Source: Diphasiastrum complanatum (taxonomy: Eukaryota > Streptophyta > Lycopodiopsida > Lycopodiales > Lycopodiaceae). From it: DNA of 64,000 bases. Numbering within the stretch: position 1 is the stretch's first letter; every line of letters starts with the position of its first letter. The DNA is taken from positions 33,033,444 through 33,097,443 of the forward strand of contig CM055110.1 of NCBI GenBank assembly GCA_029204225.1, given 5' to 3'. Positions 37,926-49,178 of this stretch are shown piece after piece. The notes under the pieces were generated by a model, which was given only the letters and a program-made list of their open reading frames with translations, was not told the DNA's origin and did not search any database. Made by a program: the position numbers and the translations under genes.

Positions 37926-39760
37926 TTCTCTGTGGGCTGATTCTGTGATCGATCTGTATGGGCACGACCAGGCAAAGGTCCTTTGGCAGGACTATCTCAA
38001 AGGGGGACCTTGTCTTTGTTACCTGTTAATAAACCTGCCTAAGTGTCTTGCTTGCATGTATTCGTGTTGATTCTTAGTACTCGTGCTTTGCCTGGTTTGC
38101 ATGATTGCTTGTGATACAAGGAGCTGATGGCTTGAGAGGGAACCTTTCTTTTGAAGGTTGACACCATCAAACAAAGAGGACTACAGAATCTGGGGGCGGA
38201 TTCGCAGTTCAAGTACTTCCACGTGAACGGCAACAAAATGACTCGATGTTTGAAAAGGATGGATGGCTAGACTGTTTCTTGGGTTAGTTTCATTTGCGAC
38301 GACGCCCACCAAACGCAAGCAGGAAGTCAAAAGTTGGAAAGAGCAATTTCAAGGGAGATCTTCTATGGAGCAGTTGGTCTTCATTTGGGATGGCTACCTT
38401 CGGAACCGAAACTCACTAAGCATGGGTGATATCCAGTATCAGTTGGATTTTTTCTCAAAGGAGAAAAAGACTAGGATCCTCTTCAGAGATTGGCAACAAG
38501 TTGGATCAAGCCATAATCCTAGCAAATGAAAAACAAAGTGTTGGAAAGGCTTTTTGTTTGAGAACTCTACTCTAAGTCCGATCAACTGTTTTTATAAGTG
38601 GAGGGGAACTATCACACACACCTCTCTCTTGGGGCAAATTTTGAATGAAAGTTGATCAAAACAGGGGCAAATTCAAGGTGACCTAGACATACTCACACGA
38701 GAAGATTGGTGAACTTTGGACCTAATAAGTTGACAAGTCTTTGTTGTGGAAGAGAAAGCCTGTTATAGGCTTTCTCTGGACCAGCAATGATGAGGAGACA
38801 TAATGAGTACGCTGACTTATGTTACGTGTAAGACAACTGATCAATAAAGGAACTGTGAAAGTTGAGTCTTGCACGAGAGACTTGGTACTTCGAACGAATG
38901 CTAAGGGACAGTTTGTGTTGAGATCGGACTAGTGCAAACTCTGGGTGCATGTGTCTGATTCAAAGAGAGCTACTTGAAGCCAAGCTAGATGAACACTTCT
39001 TGTTTTGATTGTGAGGCAACTGACCAGTGATGGAATTGTGAAAGTCAAGTTTTGCACGACGGACATGGCGTTTCAAAAATGAACGTGAAGAGATAGTTCG
39101 TATGCGGATCAAACTGGTGCGAGCCCTTGGCTCTCCACGAGGTCAATAGTTACATTTGGATTGATTCAAAGACAACTACTTCAAGCTAAGTGCGAGGTGC
39201 ATTGCGGAGTACTCAATATTTGCCTACCTCAAAGAGCCAAAAATGAAAAGTATCAAGATCAGGCTGGGACAAGGAGAGAAAACAAGGTGCAGAAGCCACA
39301 AGGCACGGAGTGGACCATAAAGTGGGCAATCAAACGATAAATCCTTTGGCTTAGGGAGCCCTGATACCTGTGCGAAATTGATCAAATCTGGAGCTCAGGG
39401 AGCTCAACAAAAAGTGCATCAAGGACAAATCAGGAGCTCAAAGGAGTTCCAAAGTCAGAAGCGACAGGGGCTAACATTCACAGAAAGGCCTCTGTCACCA
39501 GTTAATAAGGTTCTTGGGTTTTACAAAAGCGATATCAAATCTACGCTTTTCCCAGACAAAGTGACATTTCAAGTTAAGTAATTTTTCAGTACAAAGAGCT
39601 GAGCCTCCGACTAGTGGTGTGCCAGCTTCAATGTTAATAAAAAGTTGCCAGTGAGTACTGTGCCAAGTAGCTCAAATGTATAGTTAATTTTAATTGGGAG
39701 ACACATTTACTTTAATTTGACATCTGATGAGGACATCAGATTTTATAAAGGTGGGGTGGA

Positions 39761-41054
39761 TGTTGTAAAGTTACCTTTACAAGCTTTACTTTCGGCGCCA
39801 CTGGCGCCAAAATTGTCCCCGGCGCCAGTAACACCCCTGCTGCTCCCGAAGCCACCGGGGCCGGCGCTGCTCCCGGCGTGTTTTAAAGCTACCTTTACAA
39901 GCTTTACTTCCGGCGTCACTGGCTCCAGCATTGTCCCCGGCGCCAGCAGTGCCCCTGCTCCTCCCGGCGCCACTGTGACCAGAATCCAGCCGGCGCCAAG
40001 TTCCTATGGCTAAAAATCTTTGATCGGTTCTAGCGAAGTCCAGAGAGCTCAGATCGATGTGCAATCACCTCACACGATCTAGGCATGATTAAAGGAAGCC
40101 TGGGGATCAATAAAATCTAGAGAGAAAAAACGTGCTTTACCAGCCTGGGTAGAGTACTTGGTATGAGGGGAGGTGGCGAATCCCACCATTACTATAGGGG
40201 AGTGCGGGTTGCGACTCAGGGCGAGCTCCAACCAAGTCTCAGCCTCCCTTGCTAGAATGTTGTCCTGATACTCGCCTTGGCATGCCAGCGCCCCGAAGAC
40301 TAGGGTCGGTCACACACTTGAAATGTAACCTTCTCAGATTTATCAATAAAGTGGGATTTTTCTCAAACTGACTCTGATTACCTTCTGGGTTTCAGTGTTT
40401 GGTAAAAGCGCCAGTTGTAAGGCCGCTTCAACTTTTTAGTTTGGTACATAGCAGAGGGTCGTATCCCGGGACGCCAGCGGTATGCCGTCAGGACCATTCG
40501 GTCCGTGGCGCCAGTGGTATGCTGTCGGGAGCATTTGGTCTAGGAACTGGTTGTCTCCATATCTGTCGCGTCTTGTGGTTCTGAGTGTTCCTTGCATGAA
40601 CGTGAATGGGTTAAGCTCTTGGGGAATGGACTCTAACCTATCGGCTGAGTTGGATGGCTTGCTTGGGTGGAAGTTACCTGTTTATGGCTGTCCAGTCTGG
40701 CGTGGCGCCAGGTTGGCTTCCAGCACTCGTGACGAAGCTTTCAGTTGGTTAAGTCTAATGTAAGTCAGACCGCTTGTTGGAATGGATGTTACTCGTTTGT
40801 AACGAAGCTTCGAGTTGGTTAAGTTTGATGTATGTCGGGCGGCTTGCTTGGAGGGAAGTCATCCACATCGGGACCCCCGATCTGGCATGGCGCCAGGTTG
40901 GATCTCAATGTTGGTTTCTGAACTTTGAGTTGGTTAAGTCTGATCTTTGTTGGCGAGTTAGCTGCTTGTATGTCAAGTGGGTTTAGATGGCAAGAGTTGA
41001 AGGCTGGGAAGCTAAGTCATGGTTCCCGGCTCCCTTTGGGATGCTTGCGCTCCA
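39761..41054 (+). repeat. LTR2 of the tandem element (1294 bp)
   Basis: TGTTGTAAAGTTACC... to ...GCGCTCCA. It is longer than LTR1 because its U3 carries extra GGCGCC(A/C)-rich copies and a repeated start segment at about 39879 (TGTTTTAAAGCTACCTTTAC). It serves as 3' LTR of unit 1 and 5' LTR of unit 2. Confidence 0.85.
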
Positions 41055-42761
41055 TTTGGTATCAGAGCCGACTGGCCGGTCAGCTATGCGGATCTCACGA
41101 AAATGGCCATTGTTTGGGGTTCATCAAGACAACTATTGTGCAAGGTGCTGCCCACAGTGTAAGCATGGGTGCGTCCCCGATCAGGGTGGTCGGCAGAATG
41201 GGGGACTTGATGATTCAAGGTGCTACCCTTGAGGTGTAAGCACGGTCAGTTCTCGCGGTTTGGGCCCGGCGCTGTCTGCACGTAGGACAGATGAGGCAGT
41301 GTGCTGCCATTAGGTTGGTGTAAGCACGGTCTGTGCCTTGTGGGGTGCGGGACGACATATTCAAACTGTACGGGTTAACCATTGATACAGAGATGCTGCT
41401 CGAATTTCACTGAGCATGGGTGATGTCCAATATCAGTTGGGTTTTTCCTCAAAGGGGAAAGACTAGGATCCTCTTCAGAGATTGGCAACATGTTGGATCG
41501 AGCCATAATCCTAGCAGATGGGAAGCAAAGTGTTGGAAAGGCTTTTTGTCCGAAGAACTCTACTCTAAGTCCGATCAGCTGATTTTATAAGTGGAGGGGG
41601 AACTATCACACACTCCTCTCTCTTGGGGCAAATTTTGAATGAAATTTGATCAAAACGGGGGCAAATTCAAGGTGACCTAGCCATACTCACACGAGGAGAC
41701 TGGTGAACTTTGGACCTAATAAGTTGACAAGTTTTTGTTGTGGAAAGGAAAGCTTGTTATAGGCTTTCTCTGGACCAGCAATGATGAGGAAACATATGAG
41801 TATGTTGGCTTGTGTTATGTGTAAGGCAACTGATCAATGAAGGAACTGTGAAAGTTGAGTCTTGCATGAGGGACTTGGTATTTCGAACGGATGCTAAGGG
41901 ACAGTTCATGTTGAGATCGGACTAGTGCAAACTCTGGGTGCATGTGTCTGATTCAAAGAGAGCTACTTGAAGCCAAGCTCGATGTACACTTCTTGTTTTG
42001 ACTGTGAGGCAACTGACCAGTGATGGAATTGTGAAAGTCAAGTTTTGCGCGACGGACATGGTGCTTGAAACAAACGCGAAGAGATAGTTCGTATGCGGAT
42101 CAAACTGGTGCGACCCTTTGGCTCTCCACGAGGTCAATGGTTACATTTGGGCTGATTCAAAGAGCTACTTCAAGCTAAGTGAGAGGTGCATTGCGGAGTA
42201 CTCAATGTTTGCCTACCTTAACGAGCCAAAAATGAAAAGTATGAAGATCAGGCTGGGACAAGGAGAGAAATCAAGGAGCATAAGCAACAAGGCACGAAGT
42301 GGACCATAAAGTGGGCAATTAAACAATAAATCCTTTGGCTCAGGGAGCCTTGATACTTGTGCGAAACTGATCAAATCTGGAGCTCAGGGAGCTCAACACA
42401 AAGTGCATCAAGGACAAAGAAGAAGCTCAAAGGAGTTCCAAAGTCAAAAGTAAGAAGCGACAGGGGCGAACATTTCACAGAAAGGCCTCTGTCACTAGTT
42501 AATAAGGTTTTTGGGTTTTACGTAAGCGATATAAAATCTACGCTTTTCCCAGACAAAGAGATTTTTTCAAGTTATGTAATTTTTCAGTACAAACAGCTGA
42601 GCCTCCTACTTGTGGTGTGCCAGCCTGAATGTTAATGAAACGTGGCCAGTAAATTGAGTACTGTGCCAAGTAGCTTAAATGTATAGTTATTTTAATTGGG
42701 AGACACCTTTACTTTAATCTGACATCTGATGAGGACTCAGATTTTATAAAGGTGGGGTGGA
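41055..42761 (+). other. internal region 2, shorter derivative of internal 1
   Basis: Begins with the primer site TGGTATCAGAGCCGAC (41057) and ends in AAAGGTGGGGTGGA (42748-42761). It follows internal 1 closely but jumps at about 41362 from the sequence before the minisatellite to CACTGAGCATGGGTGATGTC, equivalent to about 38415 in internal 1. About 1 kb is missing, including the minisatellite. Confidence 0.8.
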
Positions 42762-43954
42762 TGTTGTAAAGCTACCTTTACAAGCTTTATTCCGGCGCCA
42801 CTGGCGCCAACATTGTCCCCGGCGCCAGCATCGCCCATGTTGCTTCTGGCACCACTGTGACAAGAATCCAGCCGGTGCCAAGTTCCTATGGCTGAAAATC
42901 TTTGATTTGTTCTAGCTAAGTCCAGACAGCTCAAATCGATGTGCAATCACCTCACACGATCTAGGCATGATTAAAGGAAGCCTGTGGATCAATAGATTCT
43001 AGAGAGAGAAAATCCTAGAGAGAGAAAAATGTGCTTTACCAGCATGGGTAGAGTACTTGGTATGAGGGGGGGTGCCGAATCCTACCTATACTATAGGGGA
43101 GTGCGGGTTGCGACTCAGGGCGAGCTCCAACCAAGTCTCAGCCTCCCTTGCTGGAATGTTGTCCTGGCACTCGCAATGGCATGCTAGCGCCTCGGAGACT
43201 TGGGTCGGTCACACACTTGAAATGTAACCTTCTCAGATTTATCAATTAAGTGGGATTTTTCTCAAAATGACTCTGATTACCTTCTGGGTTTCAGTGTTTG
43301 GTAAAAGCGCCAGTTGTAAGGCCGCTTCAACTTTTTAGTTTGGCACATAACTGAGGGTCGTATCTTGGGACGCCAACGGTATGCCGTCGGGACCATTCGG
43401 TTCGTGGCGCCAGCGGTATGTTGTCGAGACCATTTGGTCCAAGAACTGGTTGTCTCCATATATGTCGCGTCTTGTGGTTCTGAGTGTTGCTTGCATGAAC
43501 GTGAATGGGTTAAGCTCTTGGGGAACGAGCTCTAACTTGTCGGCTGAGTTGGATGGCTTGCTTGGGTGGAAGTTACCTGTTTATGGTTGTCCAATCTGGC
43601 GTGGCGCCAGGTTGGCTTCCAGCGCTCATGACGAAGCTTTCAGTTGGTTAAGTCTGATGTAAGTCAGACCGCTTGCTTGGAATGGATGTTACTCGTTTGT
43701 AACGAAACTTCGAGTTGGTTAAGTTTGATGTATGTCGGGCGGCTTGCTTGGAGGGAAGTCACCCAGATCGGGACCCCCGATCTGGCATGGTGTCAGGTTG
43801 GATCTCAATGTTGGTTTCGGAACTTCGAGTTGGTTAAGTCTGATCTTTGTTGGCGAGTTGGCTGCTTGTATGTCAAGTGGGTTTGGATGGCAAGAGTTGA
43901 AGGCTGGGAAGCTAAGTCGTGGTTCCAGGCTCCCTTTGGGATGCATGCGCTACA
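42762..43954 (+). repeat. LTR3 of the tandem element (1193 bp)
   Basis: TGTTGTAAAGCTACC... to ...CATGCGCTACA. It is complete, but joined at 43955 directly to the middle of LTR4 with no primer site between them. Confidence 0.85.
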
Positions 43955-44946
43955 CGGCGCCACTGTGACCAAAATCCAACCGACACCAAGTTCATATGGC
44001 TGAAATTCTTTCATCGGTTCTAGCGAAGTCCAAAGAGCTCAAATCGATGTGCAATACCAGCCTGGGTAGAGTACTTGGTCTGAGGGGAGGTGGCAAATCC
44101 TACCAATACTATAGAGGACTGCGGGTTGCGACTCAGGCTGAGCTCCAACAAGGTCTTAGCCTCCCTGGCTGGAATGTTGTCCTAGCACTCGCCTTGACAT
44201 GCTAGCGCCCCGGAGACTAGGGTCGGTCACACACGTGAAATGTAACCTTCTCAGATTTATCAATAAAGTGGGATTTTCCTCAAACTGACTCTAATTACCT
44301 TCTGAGTTTCAGTGTTCGGTAAACTTTTTAAGTTGGCACATAGTTGAGGGTCGTATCCCGGGACGCCAGTGGTATGCCGTCGAGACCATTCGGTCCGTGG
44401 CACCAGCGGTATGCTGTCCGGACCATTTGGTCTAGGAACTGGTTGTCTCCATATCTGTTGCGGCTTGTGGTTCTGAGTGTTCCTTGCATGAACGTGAATG
44501 GGTTAAGCTCTTGGGAAACGAGCTCTAACCTGTCGGCTGAGTTGGATGACTTGCTTGCGTGGAAGTTACCTGTTTATGGCTGTCCAGTCTGGCGTGGCGC
44601 CAAGTTGGCTTCCAGCGCTCATGATGAAGCTTTCAGTTGGTTAAGTATGATGTAAGTCAGACCCCTTGCTTGGAATGGATGTTACTCGTTTGTAACGAAG
44701 CTTCGAGTTGGTTAAGTTTGATGTATTCGGGCGGCTTGCTTGGAGGGAGGTCATCCACATCGGGACCCCCGATCTGGCATTGCGCCAGGTTGGATCGCAA
44801 TGTTGGTTTCTGAACTTCCAGTTGGTTAAGTCTGATCGTTGTTGGCGAGTTGGCTGCTTGTATGTCAAGTGGGTTTGGACAGCAAGAGTTGAAGGCTGGG
44901 AAGCTAAGTCGTGGCTCCCAGTTCCTTTTGGGATGCATGCGCCACA
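43955..44946 (+). repeat. LTR4, 5'-truncated (992 bp)
   Basis: Starts inside U3 (CGGCGCCACTGTGACC) and runs to ...CATGCGCCACA, followed by CGTGG. It has also lost about 70 bp around the CAATCACCTCACACG segment. As the last LTR it keeps the original outer boundary of the insertion. Confidence 0.85.
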
Positions 44947-45190
44947 CGTGGCCTGGTGCTCGAATGGACAAAGACTGTCAAAATTGAGGGGGCGGCTGTT
45001 TTTCATAGGCACGGGCGGCCAGGTGCCACATAGGTGGGGTCCCGGTCAGCGCCGAGTAGGAGGATGGCTTCGGGCAACGGGCTGGTGGCGAGCGATGGAC
45101 AGTAGCAACGGTTTTCTCCAACACGCGCTTGAGTCTAACATTCATTCATCAGGCACTTATGTAAAAGCCAACTTCGAAATGTAAGAAGCT
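44947..45190 (+). repeat. host-side repeat X interrupted by the tandem element
   Basis: Together with about 35846-35946 this forms one copy of a dispersed sequence (CATGGGCGGTTGGGG, GGCGCTTTATG, GGGCGCCACGTGG, then GTCAAAATTGAGGGGGCGG). Related copies are at 45980-46362 and 60936-61329. Confidence 0.7.
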
Positions 45191-45979
45191 TAACCATTCA
45201 GACTTTGAGAAAACTAGAATCCCAACCAACCCGAAAGCCAACTCAGAATCCGTCCCCAAAAGGTAACCAAAGGCAAAGACAAGCCACACATGAAACTCAA
45301 GGCATAGTGGTCACCAAACTGACCAAGTGGCATAACGGTGAGCCATATGTCGGTAACGTGGACCCTTAGGCGCTGGCGACGCAAAAATGTTGTAGTAAGA
45401 ATCCTTCCACTTGGACCAGTCCCGGAGGCGAAACCAATATGGTAATCATCCCCAAGGAACAACTTTATTAAATTTGGAAGAGGTTACATTCATACATAAA
45501 CTGACTGGTCTCAGGGGCACCAGCACGTGCTGGGCATTGTGCCTGGCTCGTGTTGGTAGAGGGAGCTGAGACCTGGCGCTGGTTGAGCTGCCCAAGTTTC
45601 TGTCTGCCACCTGACTCCCCCTATAGTTCTGGTGTGATTCGGCGCACCCCCGCTGTCCTGGAATATAGTGCATTTTGGTAAAGCACGCTTTTTTGGACTT
45701 AGTTTTTATTTTGCTGATTAAGCCTGGCATGCCTGGCAGAATCAGTTTGGCTCTCGAAGATGGGCCTCGGGAGCCGTCCCGGCGGCAGAATCAACTTGGC
45801 TCCTGACTAGGCCATGACTCGAGCTCCAGAGCTAGCTCATGACTTGTAACTACTTGGCTGGCTCACCACAGGTCGGAGGCACAGTCCTTGACTTCTTAAC
45901 TCGCTCTGGGAGCTTTAGAGAGTGTCACCCCTTAGAGTCTTACAAGGCACCTTGGTGCACCTGAGTCAGCTTTACAACA
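45191..45979 (-). repeat. LTR of the gypsy B family, apparently solo
   Basis: On minus it opens TGTTGTAAAGCTGACTCAGG at 45979, the same start as the gypsy B LTRs at 60935 and 56808, and remains similar to about 45570. The part from 45570 to about 45191 has no counterpart in the shortened gypsy B LTRs; AATAAAG on minus at about 45470 may be its polyadenylation signal. The left end is approximate. Confidence 0.6.
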
Positions 45980-46362
45980 TGGGCGGTTGGGGCTCGGGCG
46001 CTTTATGGCATAGGGCCACACGTGTTTGGCATTCGGTGGCTAGGTGCCACGTGGCCCCGAAGCCCAGGCGAGAAAAGATCGTCAAAAATTGAAGGGGCGG
46101 TCAATTTTCGTGGGCACGGGCATCCAAGCGCATAGGCAAGTCCTGGTTTGGCGACGAGCAAGCGGGTGGCGCTGGGTCAGGCAAGAGACAGAGGGCAGTT
46201 ACCAATTGGGCGGTGGGCAATGCGCAATGGCGCCAAGCAATGAGCACATCTGTGGGAGATGTGGGCGAGTGGATAGGTGGCGTCAAGCAGTGGGAGCCAT
46301 GCCCAAGTAGACATACACGTCACAATTTTGGCATGTTTGCCTATAAATCTCTCTTGAGATAT
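45980..46362 (+). repeat. repeat X copy with TATA box
   Basis: TGGGCGGTTGGGGCTCGGGC to TTTGCCTATAAATCTCTC and GAGATAT. CCTATAAAT lies about 25 bases before the LTR that follows, so X may be a promoter region. Confidence 0.65.
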
Positions 46363-46751
46363 TGTTGTAAAGCTACCTTTACAAGCTTTACTTCCAGCAT
46401 CACTGGCGCCAGCAACGCCACTGTTACTCCCGGCGCCACTGTGACCAGAATCCAGCAGACGTCAAGTTCCTATGATTGAAAATCTTTGATTGGTTCTAAC
46501 GAAGTCCAGAGAGCTCAGATTGATGTGCAATCACCTCACACGATCTAGGCATGATTAAAGGAAGCCTGGGGATCATTAAATTCTAGAGAGAGAAAATGAC
46601 TTTCTAGAGAGACAAAAATCGTAGAGAGAGAAAATGTGCTTTACCAGCCTGGGTAGAGTACTTGGTATGAGGGGAGGTGGCGAATCCCACCAATACTATA
46701 GGGGAGTGCGGGTTGCGACTCAGGGCGAGCTCCAACCAAGTCTCAGCCTCC
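46363..46751 (+). repeat. 3'-truncated LTR of the tandem-element family (LTR5)
   Basis: TGTTGTAAAGCTACC to CAAGTCTCAGCCTCC, where it breaks into ATTAGAGAAAG. Only U3 and part of R remain. Confidence 0.8.
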
Positions 46752-47120
46752 ATTAGAGAAAGTTTAAGCCCGAAGAGGGCCTTTGAGAAAGATACATTTT
46801 TATTTTTTTTTCCATTTTAGTTGCCATGTGGACCAATAGAAACAATGATATAAGACTTCTACGTAACGTAGTTTGTCGCAAATTAGAAAAGAAAAAATAC
46901 TTTTGAAATAAATAAAAGCTTCGTCGGGTAGCTTTGGAAAATCCTATTGGATGTTGAGACCTGCCCTTCCAGCTTACCACTACCCGAAAGGACCCAACTG
47001 GACTAAAAATATAGATGACAGAAGGTTAATTTGAGTCACTCTATGCAACATTAATGGCCTCAATCCTAAAACCTATCAAATCATGGTTAATTTCATCAGC
47101 TGGGGTTAAGCATTAGTGCC
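46752..47120. other. AT-rich DNA with a copy of the 32.2 kb segment
   Basis: See 32180-33000 for the shared words. At about 47035-47105 a + frame reads TLCNINGLNPKTYQIMVNFI, possibly the first block of a LINE endonuclease, but no further LINE block follows. Confidence 0.35.
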
Positions 47121-47179
47121 AAAAAGAATCCAATGTTTCAAATTTTTTATGGAAGAGCCTTCACATTTTCAACATTAGA

Positions 47180-47840
47180 GCTATCACATTTTCGACAGGA
47201 GATCGAGATCCACTATCGACTCTGTGGTTCTTTTCAATGAGAAAGATGATGAAGGATCATGGGTACCAAGAAAGTATACAAAAAATGCTTGGGTGTTGAT
47301 GCATCCATCATCAAAAGGAACATTTTGTAAAAGTAAAAAGACAAAGTTCTCTTTCTGTTCTTATTGGAAAGCAAAGATACTTCAGCAGGAGGGAAAGCAA
47401 TATCAAAGATATTAGTTCAGCATCATTCAGAAATAAATGTACAAGGAATAAACTCTCAAGATGATAAGAAATGCAACTGTGAGTATGGATATATTATTTT
47501 TGTTGTATGTTTTCGATTTCGATTTATTATTTTGTGAAATTGTATTCATATTGTTTGTTTATTGCAGACTTGCAGACTTGTTTCTTGCAGGTGTATTAAA
47601 TGTAATACACTCTGATATTGGAAAATACAATATAAATCAAGAACTATCAAAGAGCTTGCTGATATTGGAATATATTTTTATGAGTCTACGTATATTCCAG
47701 ATTTGCAAGGGAGTTTTGGGAGGATCGAGTGCATTCCACTACCTTGTTTGAGAAGTGATGAATGGATTACTCAAGATACTGTAGGATGTGAATCATTTCG
47801 TTGCAAGTTTCTCAATGATGTGAAAACTCTTTGAAGATAA
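47180..47840 (+). pseudogene. Cys-rich gene remnant with a likely intron (locus C, right-reading)
   Basis: An upstream frame (47224-47415) reads KYTKNAWVLMHPSSKGTFCK. A second frame reads KDTSAGGKAISKILVQHHSE and SQDDKKCNC up to a GTGAGT donor at 47479. After a TTTATTGCAG acceptor (47577) it continues TCRLVSCRCIKCNT, then KELADIGIYFYESTYIPDLQ, RIECIPLPCLRSDEWITQD and KFLNDVKTL, ending TGA at about 47832. The C-x-C spacing resembles small Cys clusters of transposon-encoded proteins, but this is recollection, not a search. The frames miss joining by one base and a TGA lies near 47612, so the gene is decayed. Confidence 0.45.
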
Positions 47841-48102
47841 CTACACGATCAAAAACTGTTCGATGGAGCTGATTTGTTATTTTAAGTATTTTTGTCATGG
47901 AAATATAAAATGTAGAATCAAAACATTGTCTATATGTTTTCGTTATCAAATTGAAAACAAATGTTCAGTTTTTGTTCTCATTACCAAAGATGAAAAAATA
48001 TAAAAAATAAATGGATGCCACTTGATCAAGACTTTGGAAAGAATGGACACTAAAAAATAAAATCGATTGATATTATCTACGACAACATGCTTCTTACTTG
48101 TT

Positions 48103-48391
48103 ATGGAGGTGGAGGAAGATTGGAGCTTAAGTTACATAAGGAAAGAATTATTGTTACTACAATATAATGTACCTCAATACTTCAAGCTCATCTCCAATGG
48201 AAAATTGGTATGTATTAGTATTTTATTTTGATATCATTCATTACACAAATATGCATTTATTATTTTTTTCTATTTTAAGAAAAATAATAATAACTTTTGA
48301 ATCATTTGTTTTGCAGATATGTAAAAGACAGGAGAATCAAATCAAATGCAAAGATATTGGAGAAATCATCCAAATACTGCAAGACCAATGA
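48103..48391 (+). CDS. small two-exon ORF (59 aa), unrecognised
   Basis: ATG at 48103 (MEVEEDWSLSYIRKE) runs 35 codons to a GTATGT donor at 48208. A TTTTGCAG acceptor ends at 48316, and the second exon gives ICKRQENQIKCKDIGEIIQI and then a stop at 48391. Both exons join in phase 0. The intron (109 bp) is AT-rich with a pyrimidine-rich end. Whether it is an independent gene or the tail of the preceding remnant is unknown. Confidence 0.4.
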
Positions 48392-48681
48392 AATGGTATT
48401 ACAGATCAATTAGCAGCATACAAATATCAATACTGTTCTAGGCAAGATTAGTTTTTTGTCAATTTAGAAACTCCCACATAGTGTTTGTGGAAAGACGAGG
48501 CTGAAATGTAACAATGCTTTTTTTTAATATCAAAGTGAATCCCATCAAAGGGTTGTGAACATGATTTCTTGTATTTTTTTGTTTATGCTCAAGGCATGTA
48601 CATGTATCTCTGTATTGAAGTACATTAAATGAAGTTATTGAGTAATTGTATGTATTGCTTCTACAATTATTAGTTCTTCTA

Positions 48682-49178
48682 CTACTCTTGATCCACAGTG
48701 TTCGGAAGGACTTCTACATCCTTCTTCGAGTACACTATGAGATCAGCATTCTGCGCTCTTTGAAATTTCTCTTCAGCTGTCAATACAGGAGTCGCAACAG
48801 TAGCATCTGGAGGAGCCAACAATATAGGAGCAGACACGGAAGCGACCACAATCTGTGAAGCTGTAGTAGAATCTGGAGGGGAGAAAATCTGTGGATCTTC
48901 TCCCATGTGTCTAATTGTGGAAGAACCACATGTTTGCCATCAAAATTGAATATCTTGATTATATCTTGTCGAAACTTATATACATCATCAATGGTGTACC
49001 AATCAAGAACATACTGTCGACACCAACATAAAACATTTGTCATTTTATTACATTAGACACTTATTTAAAAAATAAAAATTTTAAGGTTGTAAAATGAAAT
49101 TAAAAAAATTACCTTCTTCGATATACCTACTGCACTCAAAAAATGAAGTAATGCATTTTCACTGGAAGAAGACACCAT
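48682..49178 (-). pseudogene. gene start with intron (locus C, left-reading), frameshifted
   Basis: ATG at 49178 starts MVSSSSENALLHFLSAVGIS, 22 codons to a GTAATT donor. The intron (49014-49112, 99 bp) ends GTCGACAG, and exon 2 reads YVLDWYTIDDVYKFRQDI and VVLPQLDTWEKIH in phase 0. Near 48890 a shift is needed to enter SPPDSTTASQIV and LTAEEKFQRAQNADLIVYSK, ending in a stop at 48682. The family is not recognised. Its start lies at the edge of a CGATAT-rich array. Confidence 0.5.

Larger units (their letters stand above)
37048..39760 (+). other. internal region 1, non-coding
   Basis: The sequence contains no gag, protease, RT or integrase motif. The longest frame (38263-38529, 88 codons) has no recognised domain, and its counterpart in internal 2 is frame-broken. 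From 39171 the words AAGTGCGAGGTGCATTGCGG and following are shared with internal 2. The region ends in the purine tract AAAGGTGGGGTGGA (39747-39760). Confidence 0.75.
35942..44951 (+). mobile_element. tandem non-autonomous LTR retrotransposon (LARD-like) with four LTRs
   Basis: Order: target copy CGTGG (35942-35946), LTR1, primer site, internal 1, polypurine tract, LTR2, primer site, internal 2, polypurine tract, LTR3, 5'-truncated LTR4, target copy CGTGG (44947-44951). The internal regions carry no recognisable gag or pol, so the element must borrow enzymes. One target duplication around the whole array indicates a single insertion that later grew by unequal exchange between LTRs. Related unoccupied sites at about 46050 and 61010 show a single CACGTGG. 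Confidence 0.85.

Noticed and set aside
37050-41072. tRNA gene at TGGTATCAGAGCC
   Set aside because: These are 15-base primer sites after LTRs; no cloverleaf or internal promoter boxes surround them.
35942-44951. Numerous 60-120 codon frames in the LTRs
   Set aside because: They recur in each LTR copy at the same place with no domain and different breaks, so they follow LTR similarity rather than protein selection.
47035-47105. Second LINE start (CNINGLNPKTYQIM)
   Set aside because: Only one weak block; no GDFN, RGFGG or RT blocks follow, so it was not listed as a LINE.
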